This document shows, piece by piece, positions 25,770 through 33,180 of a stretch of 64,000 nucleotides of DNA (its first letter is position 1; every line of letters starts with the position of its first letter). The position numbers and the translations under genes were made by a program. The notes under the pieces are model-generated. The model made no database searches and was not told where the DNA came from. It saw nothing but the letters and a program-made list of their open reading frames with translations. The DNA is from JAACEU01 sp043816165 (GTDB lineage: Bacteria; Patescibacteriota; Gracilibacteria; UBA1369; LOWO2-01-FULL-3), in NCBI GenBank assembly GCA_043816165.1, contig JBDRIE010000034.1:50750-114749 (forward strand). The letters run 5' to 3'.

Positions 25770-27245
25770 ATGAAAATCAATATTCAGACAAAGATAAAGT
25801 CTTCAAAAGGACTTTTGGTTGCTCCTGTTTTTAAAGAAACAATCAAGAAACTGCCATCAATCTATCCGAAAGTAGTAAAAGAATTCATAAGAGAAGCACA
25901 CAAAAACAAGGATCTGAAAACCTCAGCAGGTTCAACGATTTCAACATACAATCTGCACAAAGGACTTCCGGAAAAAATTCTGGTAATCTCTCTGGGATCA
26001 GCAAAAAAGCTCTCTCTAAGAACTGCGAAAGAAACCGGAGGAAAAATAGGGAAATATGCAAAAGTCAGTAAAGCTTCAGATATTTCAATCTTGCTGCCGA
26101 AGGAGGCTACTGCTCAGACCCAACACCTGGTTGAAGGGCTTTTGATGTCTCAATACGAAGAGGAAACGCTTAAAAGTAAAAAGAAAAAAGATGATTCATA
26201 TGAATTAAAAAATCTTGAAATAGTAGTGGAATCAAAGAGCAAAACTCTGGATCAGGATCTGGAAAAAGCTATGCTCATAAGCAAAGGGGCGGAATATGTG
26301 AAAGATCTGGTGAACAAACCATCAAATATGGTGGATGTTATTTATTTGGTCAATGAAGCCAAAAGAATTGCAAAAGCAAATAAATATAAGCTGAAAGTAA
26401 TTACACAAAAAGAGTTGAAAAAACTAAAATGGGGAGCACTTCTGGCAGTAAACCAAGGCTCAACCAAAGAAGCGAGTTGTATTGCGATCCAGTATGACGG
26501 AGCAAAAAACAAGAAGGAGAAACCGGTCATTATTGTCGGAAAAGGATTGATTTTTGATACAGGAGGATACAATCTAAAACCAACTCACTACATCGAAACA
26601 ATGCAACAGGATATGGCTGGAGGAGCAGTAGTATTGGGTGTATTTGAAGCACTTAAAAAAATGAAGATTAAGAGAAATGTTATTGGGATTATTCCAATTG
26701 CAGAAAACTTGATAAGCGCAGATGCATATAGACCTTCGGACGTGATCACTTCGTATTCGGGCAAAACTATTGAGATTACAAACACAGATGCAGAGGGAAG
26801 GTTAGTTCTCGCAGACGGAATTACATATGGTACAAAGTTTAAGCCGGAGGCAATTATTACAATTGCGACGTTAACAGGAGCTGTAGCAGTTGCGACAGGG
26901 GATAGGTATTCAGGTTTAATAGGTAATGATAGAAAACTTAGATCAGCATTGAAAAAAGCAGGTAGGCAAACAGACGATCTAGGTTGGGAATTGCCAATTC
27001 ACAGAGATTTTAGAAAGAAAATGAAGAGTAAAGTAGCCGATCTCAGAAACTACGATATTGGATCGGGAAAATATGCCGGAGCATCAAAAGCGGCGGCATT
27101 TTTGGAGAACTTTGTTGAAAAGAATAAATGGTGCCATATCGATATCGGAGGAACTGCATTCACAGAGGATCCAAAAGCATATCAAACAAAAGGTGCGACC
27201 GCACAAGGTTTGGAAATGCTTCTGAAATTTTTAGAGAACGCTTAG
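25770..27245 (+). CDS. pepA: leucyl aminopeptidase, family M17
   Basis: A 491-residue M17 aminopeptidase with two-metal site. Signature NTDAEGRLVLADGITYG lies near residue 335, preceded by GKGLIFDTGGYNLKP and MQQDMAGGAVVLG with the catalytic Lys and metal ligands. It trims N-terminal residues from peptides in the cytoplasm. A TATAGT at 25756-25761 places the transcription start almost at the ATG, so this may be a leaderless message. The stop overlaps the convergent trxB gene by 4 bases. Confidence 0.92.
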   Translation: MKINIQTKIKSSKGLLVAPVFKETIKKLPSIYPKVVKEFIREAHKNKDLKTSAGSTISTYNLHKGLPEKILVISLGSAKKLSLRTAKETGGKIGKYAKVSKASDISILLPKEATAQTQHLVEGLLMSQYEEETLKSKKKKDDSYELKNLEIVVESKSKTLDQDLEKAMLISKGAEYVKDLVNKPSNMVDVIYLVNEAKRIAKANKYKLKVITQKELKKLKWGALLAVNQGSTKEASCIAIQYDGAKNKKEKPVIIVGKGLIFDTGGYNLKPTHYIETMQQDMAGGAVVLGVFEALKKMKIKRNVIGIIPIAENLISADAYRPSDVITSYSGKTIEITNTDAEGRLVLADGITYGTKFKPEAIITIATLTGAVAVATGDRYSGLIGNDRKLRSALKKAGRQTDDLGWELPIHRDFRKKMKSKVADLRNYDIGSGKYAGASKAAAFLENFVEKNKWCHIDIGGTAFTEDPKAYQTKGATAQGLEMLLKFLENA

Positions 27246-28144
27246 AAGTAAGCACTTGTATCAACTAGGTGATAAGCATAATAAGATGCTGTCACTCCTT
27301 CGGCAGCTCCGGTAATTGCTTGCTTGAAACCGGTATCACAGCAATCTCCGGCAGCGAATACACCGGGAACATTTGTTTCAGATTTTCGATTTATCTTAAT
27401 CTCTCCTTTTTCGTTTAATTCAACTCCAAGACCTTTTGCCAACTCTGTTTGAGCAATGTGCCCAATCGCCATAAATACTCCATCCATAGCCATTTCTTTG
27501 CCATCTTTGAATTTAATCTTTTCAACCTTTTCGGTCCCAAGAATTTCTTCGATTTCAGCTTTGTAGAGAATCTCGATCTTGTCATTTTTCTCGATGCGCT
27601 CAGCATTTATAGGCTCAGCTCTTAAAATATCTTTACGTACAACGATATAAACCTTGCTCGCATGTTCACTCAAAAAGAGTGCCTCTTTCGCGGCACTATC
27701 TCCACCCCCAACTACGCAAACAATCTTCTCCTTGAAAAAAGCTCCGTCACAAAGAGCACAATAACTAACGCCCTTATTTTCGAGCTCTTTTTCTCCGGGA
27801 ACCCCCAGTTTCTTATGAATTGTACCTGTAGAAATGAGAACGGTTTTACCTTCGTACTCGTTTGATGCAGATTTTACCTTAAAAGTTGAATCTGTTTTTT
27901 CAATACTGAGAATTCGCTCACTTTTGATTTCAGCACCACTGGCAGTTGCATGATCCATCAAGGACATAGCCAAATCAGGACCTGAAATACTCTTAATACC
28001 GGGCCAATTTTCAACAAGATGAGTTGTTGTAATAAGTCCTCCTGGTTGTTCGGCAATAACAAGAGTTTTCATGCCCAACCGTGAACCGTACATAGCAGCA
28101 GGAAGCCCGCTACAACCACCTCCAATAATTATAAAATCATACAT
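27242..28144 (-). CDS. trxB: thioredoxin reductase (TrxR-like flavoprotein)
   Basis: A 300-residue FAD/NAD(P)H oxidoreductase. FAD site DFIIIGGGCSGLPAAMYGSR is at the N-terminus, the redox pair YCALCDGAFF near residue 135 (CALC instead of the common CATC), the NADPH site VCVVGGGDSAAKEALFLSEH, and the C-terminal FAD motif GVFAAGDCCD. It reduces thioredoxin or a glutaredoxin-like partner. An extra Cys pair (GDCCDT) in the last motif is uncommon. Confidence 0.92.
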   Translation of the reverse strand: MYDFIIIGGGCSGLPAAMYGSRLGMKTLVIAEQPGGLITTTHLVENWPGIKSISGPDLAMSLMDHATASGAEIKSERILSIEKTDSTFKVKSASNEYEGKTVLISTGTIHKKLGVPGEKELENKGVSYCALCDGAFFKEKIVCVVGGGDSAAKEALFLSEHASKVYIVVRKDILRAEPINAERIEKNDKIEILYKAEIEEILGTEKVEKIKFKDGKEMAMDGVFMAIGHIAQTELAKGLGVELNEKGEIKINRKSETNVPGVFAAGDCCDTGFKQAITGAAEGVTASYYAYHLVDTSAYF

Positions 28145-28470
28145 GAGGGCATAATAGCAGAAAATATTTGAAGTCTAAAATATAAAGGAAGTACTCGCGC
28201 TATAAAGTGAGAAAGAGAAACGGCTCCAGGGAGGTGGCGTGGGGCAGAATTACCCCTCGCCACCTCCCCTTCGCCTAGACGTCGGGATGACCGACCATAG
28301 TTAGAGAGGAGGAAAAGATATCAGTCAACCTGACGTTTTACCTGTAGGTGGAGGGAGCCCTGGGCCATGTTGGCTGAGACAGGAAGGGGATAGGCTCTGA
28401 ACTCCCTCCGGAGGGAAAAGGGGGCGACGTTGCCGTCGCCCCCTAGGAAGCGGGGCGGCTGGCGCCGCCC
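28145..28470. other. intergenic: left end of GC-rich island A
   Basis: No gene seen. It holds three strong GC hairpins: 28229-28268 (GGGAGGTGGCG/CGCCACCTCCC), 28420-28443 and 28452-28471, plus a weaker GAGGGAG/CTCCCTC pair around 28340-28405. ACTCGCGCTATAA at 28193-28205 recurs inverted at 29022-29034. A GAGGAGG near 28313 resembles an SD but no ATG follows. Confidence 0.6.
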
Positions 28471-28471
28471 C
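28420..28471 (-). terminator. paired GC hairpins ending the 133-residue lipoprotein gene
   Basis: Two perfect stem-loops downstream on the minus strand: GGGGGCGACG/CGTCGCCCCC (28420-28443, loop TTGC) and GGGGCGGC/GCCGCCCC (28452-28471), the latter overlapping the stop codon. Confidence 0.65.
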
Positions 28472-28872
28472 TAGGGAACAGTGATGATCACCGTACTCGA
28501 CCCAGATGTCGTAAAGACACTGGTGCGGACCGGAAGGACGGAGTCGCCCTCCCGATCGAACATGAGCGAGTAGGCCCCGCTCGACGTTCTGGCGATGAAG
28601 GTGGCACTGCTGTGCACCCTCACCTGGATGGAGGTACCCGGCTTGTTCCCACAGAGCGCATTTTTGATAACGCCGCTCTGGTCGGAACTACCGAGCAGTT
28701 CCCCATTGCAGAAAACCTCGAAGCCACCACTAGCGGTGGACACCGAGATTCCCACCGGGGGACTGCAGGTCCCTCCTCCGTCCGGGGAGTTGTCTCCCTT
28801 CTCATTGTGGCAGCCGAAGCCGCCGTTGACCGTTATAAGCGCCACGGTCAGGGCGCAAGCGATACGTCGCAT
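28471..28872 (-). CDS. small lipoprotein, GC-rich island A
   Basis: A 133-residue protein with lipoprotein signal (MRRIACALTVALITVNGGFG then Cys21). The mature part has a Ser/Gly linker, three further cysteines (TCSPPV, EVFCNGELL, NALCGNKPG) and beta-rich sequence ending GSSTVIITVP, an Ig-like or carbohydrate-binding-like small domain. SD GAGGAGG lies 6 bases before the ATG. GC content and codon use differ sharply from neighbouring trxB. It has a 270-base leader containing the conserved RNA element at 28968-29126. Function unknown; surface location predicted. Confidence 0.75.
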   Translation of the reverse strand: MRRIACALTVALITVNGGFGCHNEKGDNSPDGGGTCSPPVGISVSTASGGFEVFCNGELLGSSDQSGVIKNALCGNKPGTSIQVRVHSSATFIARTSSGAYSLMFDREGDSVLPVRTSVFTTSGSSTVIITVP

Positions 28873-28967
28873 CGCGACCTCCTCTCTGCCGAAGCAGAAG
28901 CATTGTGCAAGAAAACCGTGGCACGGCCTCGCACATGTGAAAAGTTTCTCTCTGATCTGTCATAGAC

Positions 28968-29126
28968 AACGTGCTCAAGAGCCAATTTTTGGTTCCTAAG
29001 CACGTTGCCTTTGACAACAAATTATAGCGCGAGTTGTCAAAAGTCTTCTGTCCACCATTATGGCTTCTTAAAGGAAGCAAAACATCTATGTCCTATGAGA
29101 ATGAGCATAAGCGCACTCACAATAGG
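28968..29126 (-). ncRNA. structured leader RNA element, copy 1 (island A lipoprotein)
   Basis: Read in the transcript direction there are four hairpins. H1 is CCTAT/ATAGG (29092-29126). H2 is GCTTC/GAAGC (29063-29078). H3 is TTTGACAAC/GTTGTCAAA (29010-29041) containing the conserved CGAGTTGTCAA (29030-29040). H4 is AACGTGCT/AGCACGTT (28968-29006). Copies 2 (32694-32876) and 3 (34982-35145) have the same order with different stem sequences. Located right after the predicted transcription start and 95 bases before the start codon. Confidence 0.6.
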
Positions 29127-29146
29127 AAACAGCAAACAGAGACTCT

Positions 29147-29176
29147 ATTCTAAACAATAAAACATTACATTGTCAA
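29147..29176 (-). promoter_or_regulatory. promoter of the island A lipoprotein gene
   Basis: Minus-strand TTGACA (29171-29176), 18-base spacer, TAGAAT (29147-29152). Predicted start about 29140, upstream of the structured leader. It diverges from the promoter at 29214. Confidence 0.65.
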
Positions 29177-29213
29177 TGCATAATAAATATGGTAAGACCG
29201 CAATATCGAAAGG

Positions 29214-29242
29214 TTGACAATAAGAAGCATAAGTTTTATAAT
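29214..29242 (+). promoter_or_regulatory. consensus promoter of the island A coiled-coil/barrel-like gene
   Basis: Perfect TTGACA (29214-29219), 17-base spacer, perfect TATAAT (29237-29242). Predicted start about 29249, so the leader is about 225 bases. The leader can form CTGGTC/GACCAG (about 29251-29314), CTTAGCG/CGCTAAG and TTGCA/TGCAA hairpins; it does not match the other leader family. Confidence 0.85.
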
Positions 29243-29327
29243 TCCCGACCTGGTCAAGAAACCGGTGGATAGGCTGATTCTGCGTGAATACAGTACATCC
29301 CTACTTAACTGACCAGCGATCATTGAA

Positions 29328-29342
29328 AATAGGCATTACGAT
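29328..29342. repeat. 15-bp inverted repeat, left copy (partner 30729-30743)
   Basis: AATAGGCATTACGAT here is the exact reverse complement of 30729-30743. The left copy is in the leader of the 29475 gene, the right copy just past its terminator and against the ferredoxin stop codon. The pair encloses 1.4 kb and may mark cassette ends. Confidence 0.7.
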
Positions 29343-29474
29343 ATATTTACGTGTTTCTTAGCGAAAGCCTAGCTAACGCTAAGGAATGCGTATGTGAAAA
29401 AGGACAAGTCGCTTTGCATGGTGCAAAGCAACAAGGATTTAGCAACAGAAGACAAACCGAAAGAGGAGGTCAAA

Positions 29475-30629
29475 ATGACCAAGAAATGGGTGGCGACCAT
29501 CGCCCTGCTCACCGCCACCGCGCTGGTGGGAAGCAGTATCGTCGAAGCGCGTAGAAGTGGCCTCATGCCACCGAACTGCCTCGTGACAGGGCGCGACTAC
29601 AACAGGATCATGTCCATGTTCGAGGTACTCACGGCCGAGGTCGCGAAGCTCAAGGGGCACAAGCCTGGCCTCGTGAAGAACTTCAAGGTCTGGATCCAGG
29701 GCTCGAAGGCGCAAGTCATGCTGGCCCGGATCAAGTACCTGGAGAAGGAGATCGCCAGACTCAAGAGCGAGCTCACACTGCTGAAGATGGCCGTAAATGA
29801 TCCCGATGCCAGGCGTGCTGCGGTCAGGGTCGTCAAGGCCAAGATCGCAAAGTACGAACGCGAGCTCCGCGCCCTAAAGCGCAAGCTCTCGCTCCTGCCG
29901 CTTCGCCCCACCGCGCGTCCCATCGTGGACGCCGCAGCCGTCCGAGCGCTTTCCAACGTGCTCACCGGTCTTACCGCCGCCGTCAAACGTCTCATCAAGA
30001 CGGGCTTCCGGGCCCCCGAGCTCGAGAAGCGCCTCGACAGGCTCCTGACGGCCCACAAACTCACGCAGAGCTACCTGCTCGACGTGACTGCTGAGCTGTC
30101 CGCGCTCCGGCGCCAGCTCAAGAATGGCATCAAGATGCTTCCCCCCGACCCGGGTCCCAAGCCCAACTGGGCGGGCTGGCACTTCATCGCCGGTCTGGAG
30201 ATAGGCTACACGCTCTTCTCCGGAGCCCCGGAATACGCTGTCCCGGTGATGGCCAACATCTGCGGGGAGTACATTTCTCGCATGCACATCGGTCTCGAGG
30301 CTTGCCTCAAGGCTGGGGTGCTGGTCACCAAGGTGCAGGACGACACCGGGAGTTTCCATCGCGTCGCCCCCTTCATGTTCGGAGGGTATCTGTCCGGTGC
30401 TGCTCGATGGTCCTACTTTGGGATCAACATCCCGAAGCTGGAGGTCAACTACCTCCAGAGCCCCATCACAGGTGAGAAAGGCCTTCTATGGGTCAACATC
30501 TATGGCGGAGTCCAGCTCACCATTGCCCAGCACCTCGTGCTGGGAATGGATCTCGGCACCAGCCTCCATTCGGAAGCCGCCTTCCTCGGTGGTTTCCATA
30601 TGCGGTGGTTCCTCAGGGGACGCTACTAG
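29475..30629 (+). CDS. secreted coiled-coil protein with barrel-like C-terminus, GC-rich island A
   Basis: A 384-residue protein. ATG 29475 is chosen because GAGGAGG lies 6 bases upstream and a signal peptide follows at once (MTKKWVATIALLTATALVGS, cleavage near SIVEA). A GTG 81 bases upstream gives no signal peptide. Residues 40-215 are coiled coil (KIKYLEKEIARLKSELTLLK-type heptads). Residues 230-384 alternate polar and hydrophobic like outer-membrane beta strands (GWHFIAGLEIGYTLFSG; RWSYFGINIPKLEVNYLQ) and end in an aromatic residue (LRGRY). That fits a diderm outer-membrane protein, out of place in a monoderm CPR cell. Confidence 0.72.
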   Translation: MTKKWVATIALLTATALVGSSIVEARRSGLMPPNCLVTGRDYNRIMSMFEVLTAEVAKLKGHKPGLVKNFKVWIQGSKAQVMLARIKYLEKEIARLKSELTLLKMAVNDPDARRAAVRVVKAKIAKYERELRALKRKLSLLPLRPTARPIVDAAAVRALSNVLTGLTAAVKRLIKTGFRAPELEKRLDRLLTAHKLTQSYLLDVTAELSALRRQLKNGIKMLPPDPGPKPNWAGWHFIAGLEIGYTLFSGAPEYAVPVMANICGEYISRMHIGLEACLKAGVLVTKVQDDTGSFHRVAPFMFGGYLSGAARWSYFGINIPKLEVNYLQSPITGEKGLLWVNIYGGVQLTIAQHLVLGMDLGTSLHSEAAFLGGFHMRWFLRGRY

Positions 30630-30670
30630 CGACCCAAACCATCGCCGCTATCCCGCAAGTCCACGTCGCA

Positions 30671-30708
30671 AGCTCCGGGGGTCGTCGTCAAAAACGACCC
30701 TCGGAGCT
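30671..30708 (+). terminator. GC-rich terminator hairpin after the barrel-like gene
   Basis: AGCTCCG (30671-30677) pairs with CGGAGCT (30702-30708), continued inside by GGGTCGT/ACGACCC around a CGTCAAAA loop; about 40 bases after the stop. Confidence 0.6.
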
Positions 30709-30728
30709 CCACGCGGCATAAATTTCGC

Positions 30729-30743
30729 ATCGTAATGCCTATT
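30729..30743. repeat. 15-bp inverted repeat, right copy (partner 29328-29342)
   Basis: ATCGTAATGCCTATT, exact reverse complement of the left copy. Its last base is the first base of the ferredoxin stop codon on the minus strand, so it marks the switch from GC-rich island to AT-rich host sequence. Confidence 0.7.
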
Positions 30744-30970
30744 CAACCCTTTTTCTCTTCTTTCCATTCAATAGAACTAACAGGACAAGCATCAATCGAT
30801 TCTTGAATCTTTTCTTCGCTGTCCCCGGAAGGATCCGTAACGTGAGATTTACTATCATCCTGCATCTCATACACTTTCGGGCAAATCTGCGTACACAAAA
30901 TACACCCTATACACTCATCTTCTTTAATATGGGGTATTTTTTTTGCTATATTTTTGTCTAATGAACTCAC
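30743..30970 (-). CDS. small 4Fe-4S ferredoxin
   Basis: A 75-residue ferredoxin with cluster ligands DECIGCILCTQICPKVYEM (C-x2-C-x2-C plus a following CP) and a final Cys in ESIDACPVSSIEW. This is the single-cluster Fer4 type found in many anaerobes. It carries electrons in the cytoplasm; the partner is unknown. Codon use is host-like and AT-rich. It is the only host-style gene between GC-rich islands A and B. Confidence 0.88.
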   Translation of the reverse strand: MSSLDKNIAKKIPHIKEDECIGCILCTQICPKVYEMQDDSKSHVTDPSGDSEEKIQESIDACPVSSIEWKEEKKG

Positions 30971-31056
30971 GAAAATTTGCTTAAATTGTGAGAAATATAT
31001 ACCAAAAAGCCACTATTTAATCAAATAGTAGTTAATTTCTGTAATAAAAGAGTTGT

Positions 31057-31102
31057 GTGGCGCGGGGTGCTCGATCTTGCGATCGAAGCACCTCCGCGCC
31101 AC
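31057..31102 (-). terminator. terminator of the cysteine-rich lipoprotein gene (island B)
   Basis: A long stem, GTGGCGCGG (31057-31065) with CCGCGCCAC (31094-31102), extended inside by GGTGCT/AGCACC and GATC/GATC around TTGC. On the minus strand a CTCTTTTATT stretch follows. Confidence 0.75.
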
Positions 31103-31139
31103 TCACTCGTATCAGAGAGTCAGAACCTCCTTTTCTGCC

Positions 31140-32597
31140 TTACTGGCAGGCGATGTGGTAATTGGTCCAGAGAGCCTCCCCATAGCCTACGCTTTGGACA
31201 TAGGACGTCCCATCAAAGGGCGCAGGAGTACCAGGTGTTCCAAAGAACGCCGGGTGTGGGAACGAATTTGGATCCTCCCAGTAGAGGAAGCCATGGGCGT
31301 TGCTGGCGTCAGAGGCCCGAGAAGTCACGTAGATCCGCGCCCAGGCATCTACAGAATCGATGATTATGGTCGCGGTCCAGGGAAGCGGACTCCCTTGGGA
31401 CTGACTGTCGGTTGCCGTCTCGACGTATATGTTCCCACCCGAATTCATGTAGATTGTAATGACGCCGCAGTCGGTGTCATCGCAGTCCGTGTCGCCGTCG
31501 CCATCGTTGTCGATGCCGTCACCGCAAGTGGAGGCGTCGACTTGACACCCCCCTACTCCATCGGATCCTTTACCTTCCGGACAGAGACAGCTGAGGCAGT
31601 CGGTTCCACCGTCGCAGGCCTCGTTCACGTCCAGAATGCCGTTGCCGCAGGTTTCGTCTGAGAGACAGTCTGCCGAACATCCGTCGCCGGAGTCGGTGTT
31701 GCTGTCGTCGCAGACTTCGCCCACGGCGGCATCGAGGATGCCGTTGCCGCAGGTCTCATCCGAGTGGCAGTTTGCGGAGCAGCCATCTGCGGAGACGGTG
31801 TTACCGTCGTCGCAGACCTCGCCAGCGGTCTCGTTTAGCAGACCGTCGCCGCAGGTGGCCAGGGTACAGTCGTTGTTGCACGAGGCGGATTCACCGCTCG
31901 TGTCGCACTGTTCGCCCGCTACCTGATTGACGTTTCCGTCGCCACAGGTGGACGGGGTGCAGTCGTCGTTGCACGATGCTGACTCTCCCCCAGTGTCGCA
32001 AACCTCGCCGGCCGTGGTGTTGAGATGAGCGTCGCCACAGGCGGGCAGGGTGCAGTCGCTGTCGCAACTAGCCGTCTCTCCTCCATCGTCGCAGATCTCT
32101 CCGGCCAGCGCATTGTGGTGTCCATCCCCGCATGACGGGAAAGTACAGTCCTCATCGCAGTTACCGGTCTGACCCACATCGTCACATTCCTCGCCGGGAT
32201 CGACGGTGCCGTCCCCGCAGAGAGCGGGATCCAGGCATCCACCAACCCCGTTGGGGTCCATGCCGACAGGGCAAGTGCAGTCGCTCTGACAGCCGTCGTC
32301 GTCGATGACGTTGCCATCGTCGCACTCCTCACTCGCATCGAGCGTACCGTTGCCGCAGAGAGCGGGATCCAGGCATCCACCCGACCCATTGGGGTTCATG
32401 CCGACAGGGCAAGTGCAGTCGCTCTGACAGCCGTCGCCGTTGATGACGTTGCCATCGTCGCAGTCCTCGGTCCCGTCAAGAGTACCGTTCCCGCAGAGTT
32501 CGAGTAGTGGCATTCCAGACTTATCAAATATACAGCCCGCCAACAGGGCGAAACTGCACGCCAATGCCGCAATCGCGACAGTCTTCTTCCTCTTCAT
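31140..32597 (-). CDS. cysteine-rich repeat lipoprotein, GC-rich island B
   Basis: A 485-residue protein starting at ATG 32597 behind AAGGAGGAG. Lipoprotein signal: MKRKKTVAIAALACSFALLA, then GC with Cys22 lipidated. Nine repeats of about 30-45 residues with pattern CGNGxLDxxExCDDGN...DGCxxxC match the Myxococcus-type cysteine-rich repeat (DUF4215). Then comes a calcium-site-like DGIDNDGDGDTDCDDTDC segment and a 95-residue beta-rich end domain (WTATIIIDSVDAWARIYV). Cysteines are mostly paired, so it must fold outside the cytoplasm. Such proteins are known mainly from Myxococcota and other large-genome bacteria. Function unknown; adhesion or surface display is a guess. Confidence 0.8.
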   Translation of the reverse strand: MKRKKTVAIAALACSFALLAGCIFDKSGMPLLELCGNGTLDGTEDCDDGNVINGDGCQSDCTCPVGMNPNGSGGCLDPALCGNGTLDASEECDDGNVIDDDGCQSDCTCPVGMDPNGVGGCLDPALCGDGTVDPGEECDDVGQTGNCDEDCTFPSCGDGHHNALAGEICDDGGETASCDSDCTLPACGDAHLNTTAGEVCDTGGESASCNDDCTPSTCGDGNVNQVAGEQCDTSGESASCNNDCTLATCGDGLLNETAGEVCDDGNTVSADGCSANCHSDETCGNGILDAAVGEVCDDSNTDSGDGCSADCLSDETCGNGILDVNEACDGGTDCLSCLCPEGKGSDGVGGCQVDASTCGDGIDNDGDGDTDCDDTDCGVITIYMNSGGNIYVETATDSQSQGSPLPWTATIIIDSVDAWARIYVTSRASDASNAHGFLYWEDPNSFPHPAFFGTPGTPAPFDGTSYVQSVGYGEALWTNYHIACQ

Positions 32598-32693
32598 GAT
32601 TCTCCTCCTTGTGGTTTTTTCTTCTGTTCATATATTCGTCTTGTTCGTATATCGAAATTATCACCCTTAGGTGTTCATTATTCTCATTAGTCC
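32598..32693. other. 3' part of the island B leader
   Basis: 96 bases between hairpin H4 and the start codon: AT-rich, weakly structured, ending in AAGGAGGAG as SD. No ORF or further motif seen. Confidence 0.5.
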
Positions 32694-32876
32694 GTTTGGA
32701 CCGCCTATCATGAAGGCAAAAGTCTATAAATTTCCCGCTTATAGAAAAGAATTGCCTTCATGGCAGGCAGGGCCCAAACAGAATCTGATACGAGTTTTCA
32801 AGTATCATCTGACCAGAATTAACGAATAAATTCGTTCCAGGCCTATGAACACAAGCATATAGCGGGAATTCTATAG
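32694..32876 (-). ncRNA. structured leader RNA element, copy 2 (island B lipoprotein)
   Basis: H1 uses CTAT/ATAG (32843-32876) with TATGAACACAAGCATATAGC shared with copy 3. H2 is AACGAA/TTCGTT (32821-32836). H3 is TGATAC/GTATCA around the conserved CGAGTTTTCAA (32791-32801). H4 has outer stem GTTTGG/CCAAAC (32694-32699 with 32774-32779), then GCCT/AGGC and CATGAAGGCAA/TTGCCTTCATG (32709-32762), with an inner CTATAA/TTATAG loop hairpin. The H4 outer stem differs in sequence from copies 1 and 3 while keeping its pairing. Confidence 0.65.
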
Positions 32877-32897
32877 ACAATAATGATCAGAAAGGGA

Positions 32898-32925
32898 ATT
32901 ATACATAAATTACAAAAATTGTCAA
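32898..32925 (-). promoter_or_regulatory. promoter of the island B lipoprotein gene
   Basis: Minus-strand TTGACA (32920-32925), 16-base spacer, TATAAT (32898-32903). Predicted start about 32890, immediately before the structured leader. Confidence 0.82.
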
Positions 32926-32948
32926 TACCTATTGAAATGCATAATAAT

Positions 32949-33027
32949 CCCTTTGTTTAAACGAAAATGGGCTGTTTCTGTTACCTTTGCTGTATATATA
33001 CCAAAAAACCTCTCAAATAACAGAAAA
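32949..33027. repeat. junction repeat upstream of island B promoter (partner about 35241-35290)
   Basis: CCCTTT, TAAACGAAAA and GCTGTTTCT..GTTAC are shared in order with the sequence upstream of the island C promoter. The copy here contains TTTCTGTTA/TAACAGAAA, a 9-bp inverted repeat. TATATACCAAAAA inside it also recurs near 30990, just beyond the island B terminator, so similar sequence sits at three unit boundaries. Confidence 0.55.
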
Positions 33028-33133
33028 AGGGGTTCTAAAAGCGAATTAGAAAGGTTGCAGCGCTCCGGTCGAAACCAGAGCGCCGCTTAACCCGTATCAG
33101 GGATTGTTTGGGCAGGAAGTGCCCGTGAAGAGA

Positions 33134-33165
33134 GGACCCCAGCGCGCTGAAGCGCGCTGGGGTCC
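33134..33165 (-). terminator. terminator of the island C cysteine-rich gene
   Basis: Fifteen-bp perfect inverted repeat, GGACCCCAGCGCGCT with AGCGCGCTGGGGTCC, only GA between the arms; 16 bases past the stop codon. Confidence 0.75.
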
Positions 33166-33180
33166 CGAGGGGAATTACGC

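Noticed and set aside
29011..29041. TTGACA followed by TATAAT in the 28471 gene leader (minus strand)
   Set aside because: Spacing is only 8 bases and both boxes belong to leader hairpin 3; a properly spaced promoter lies upstream at 29147-29176.
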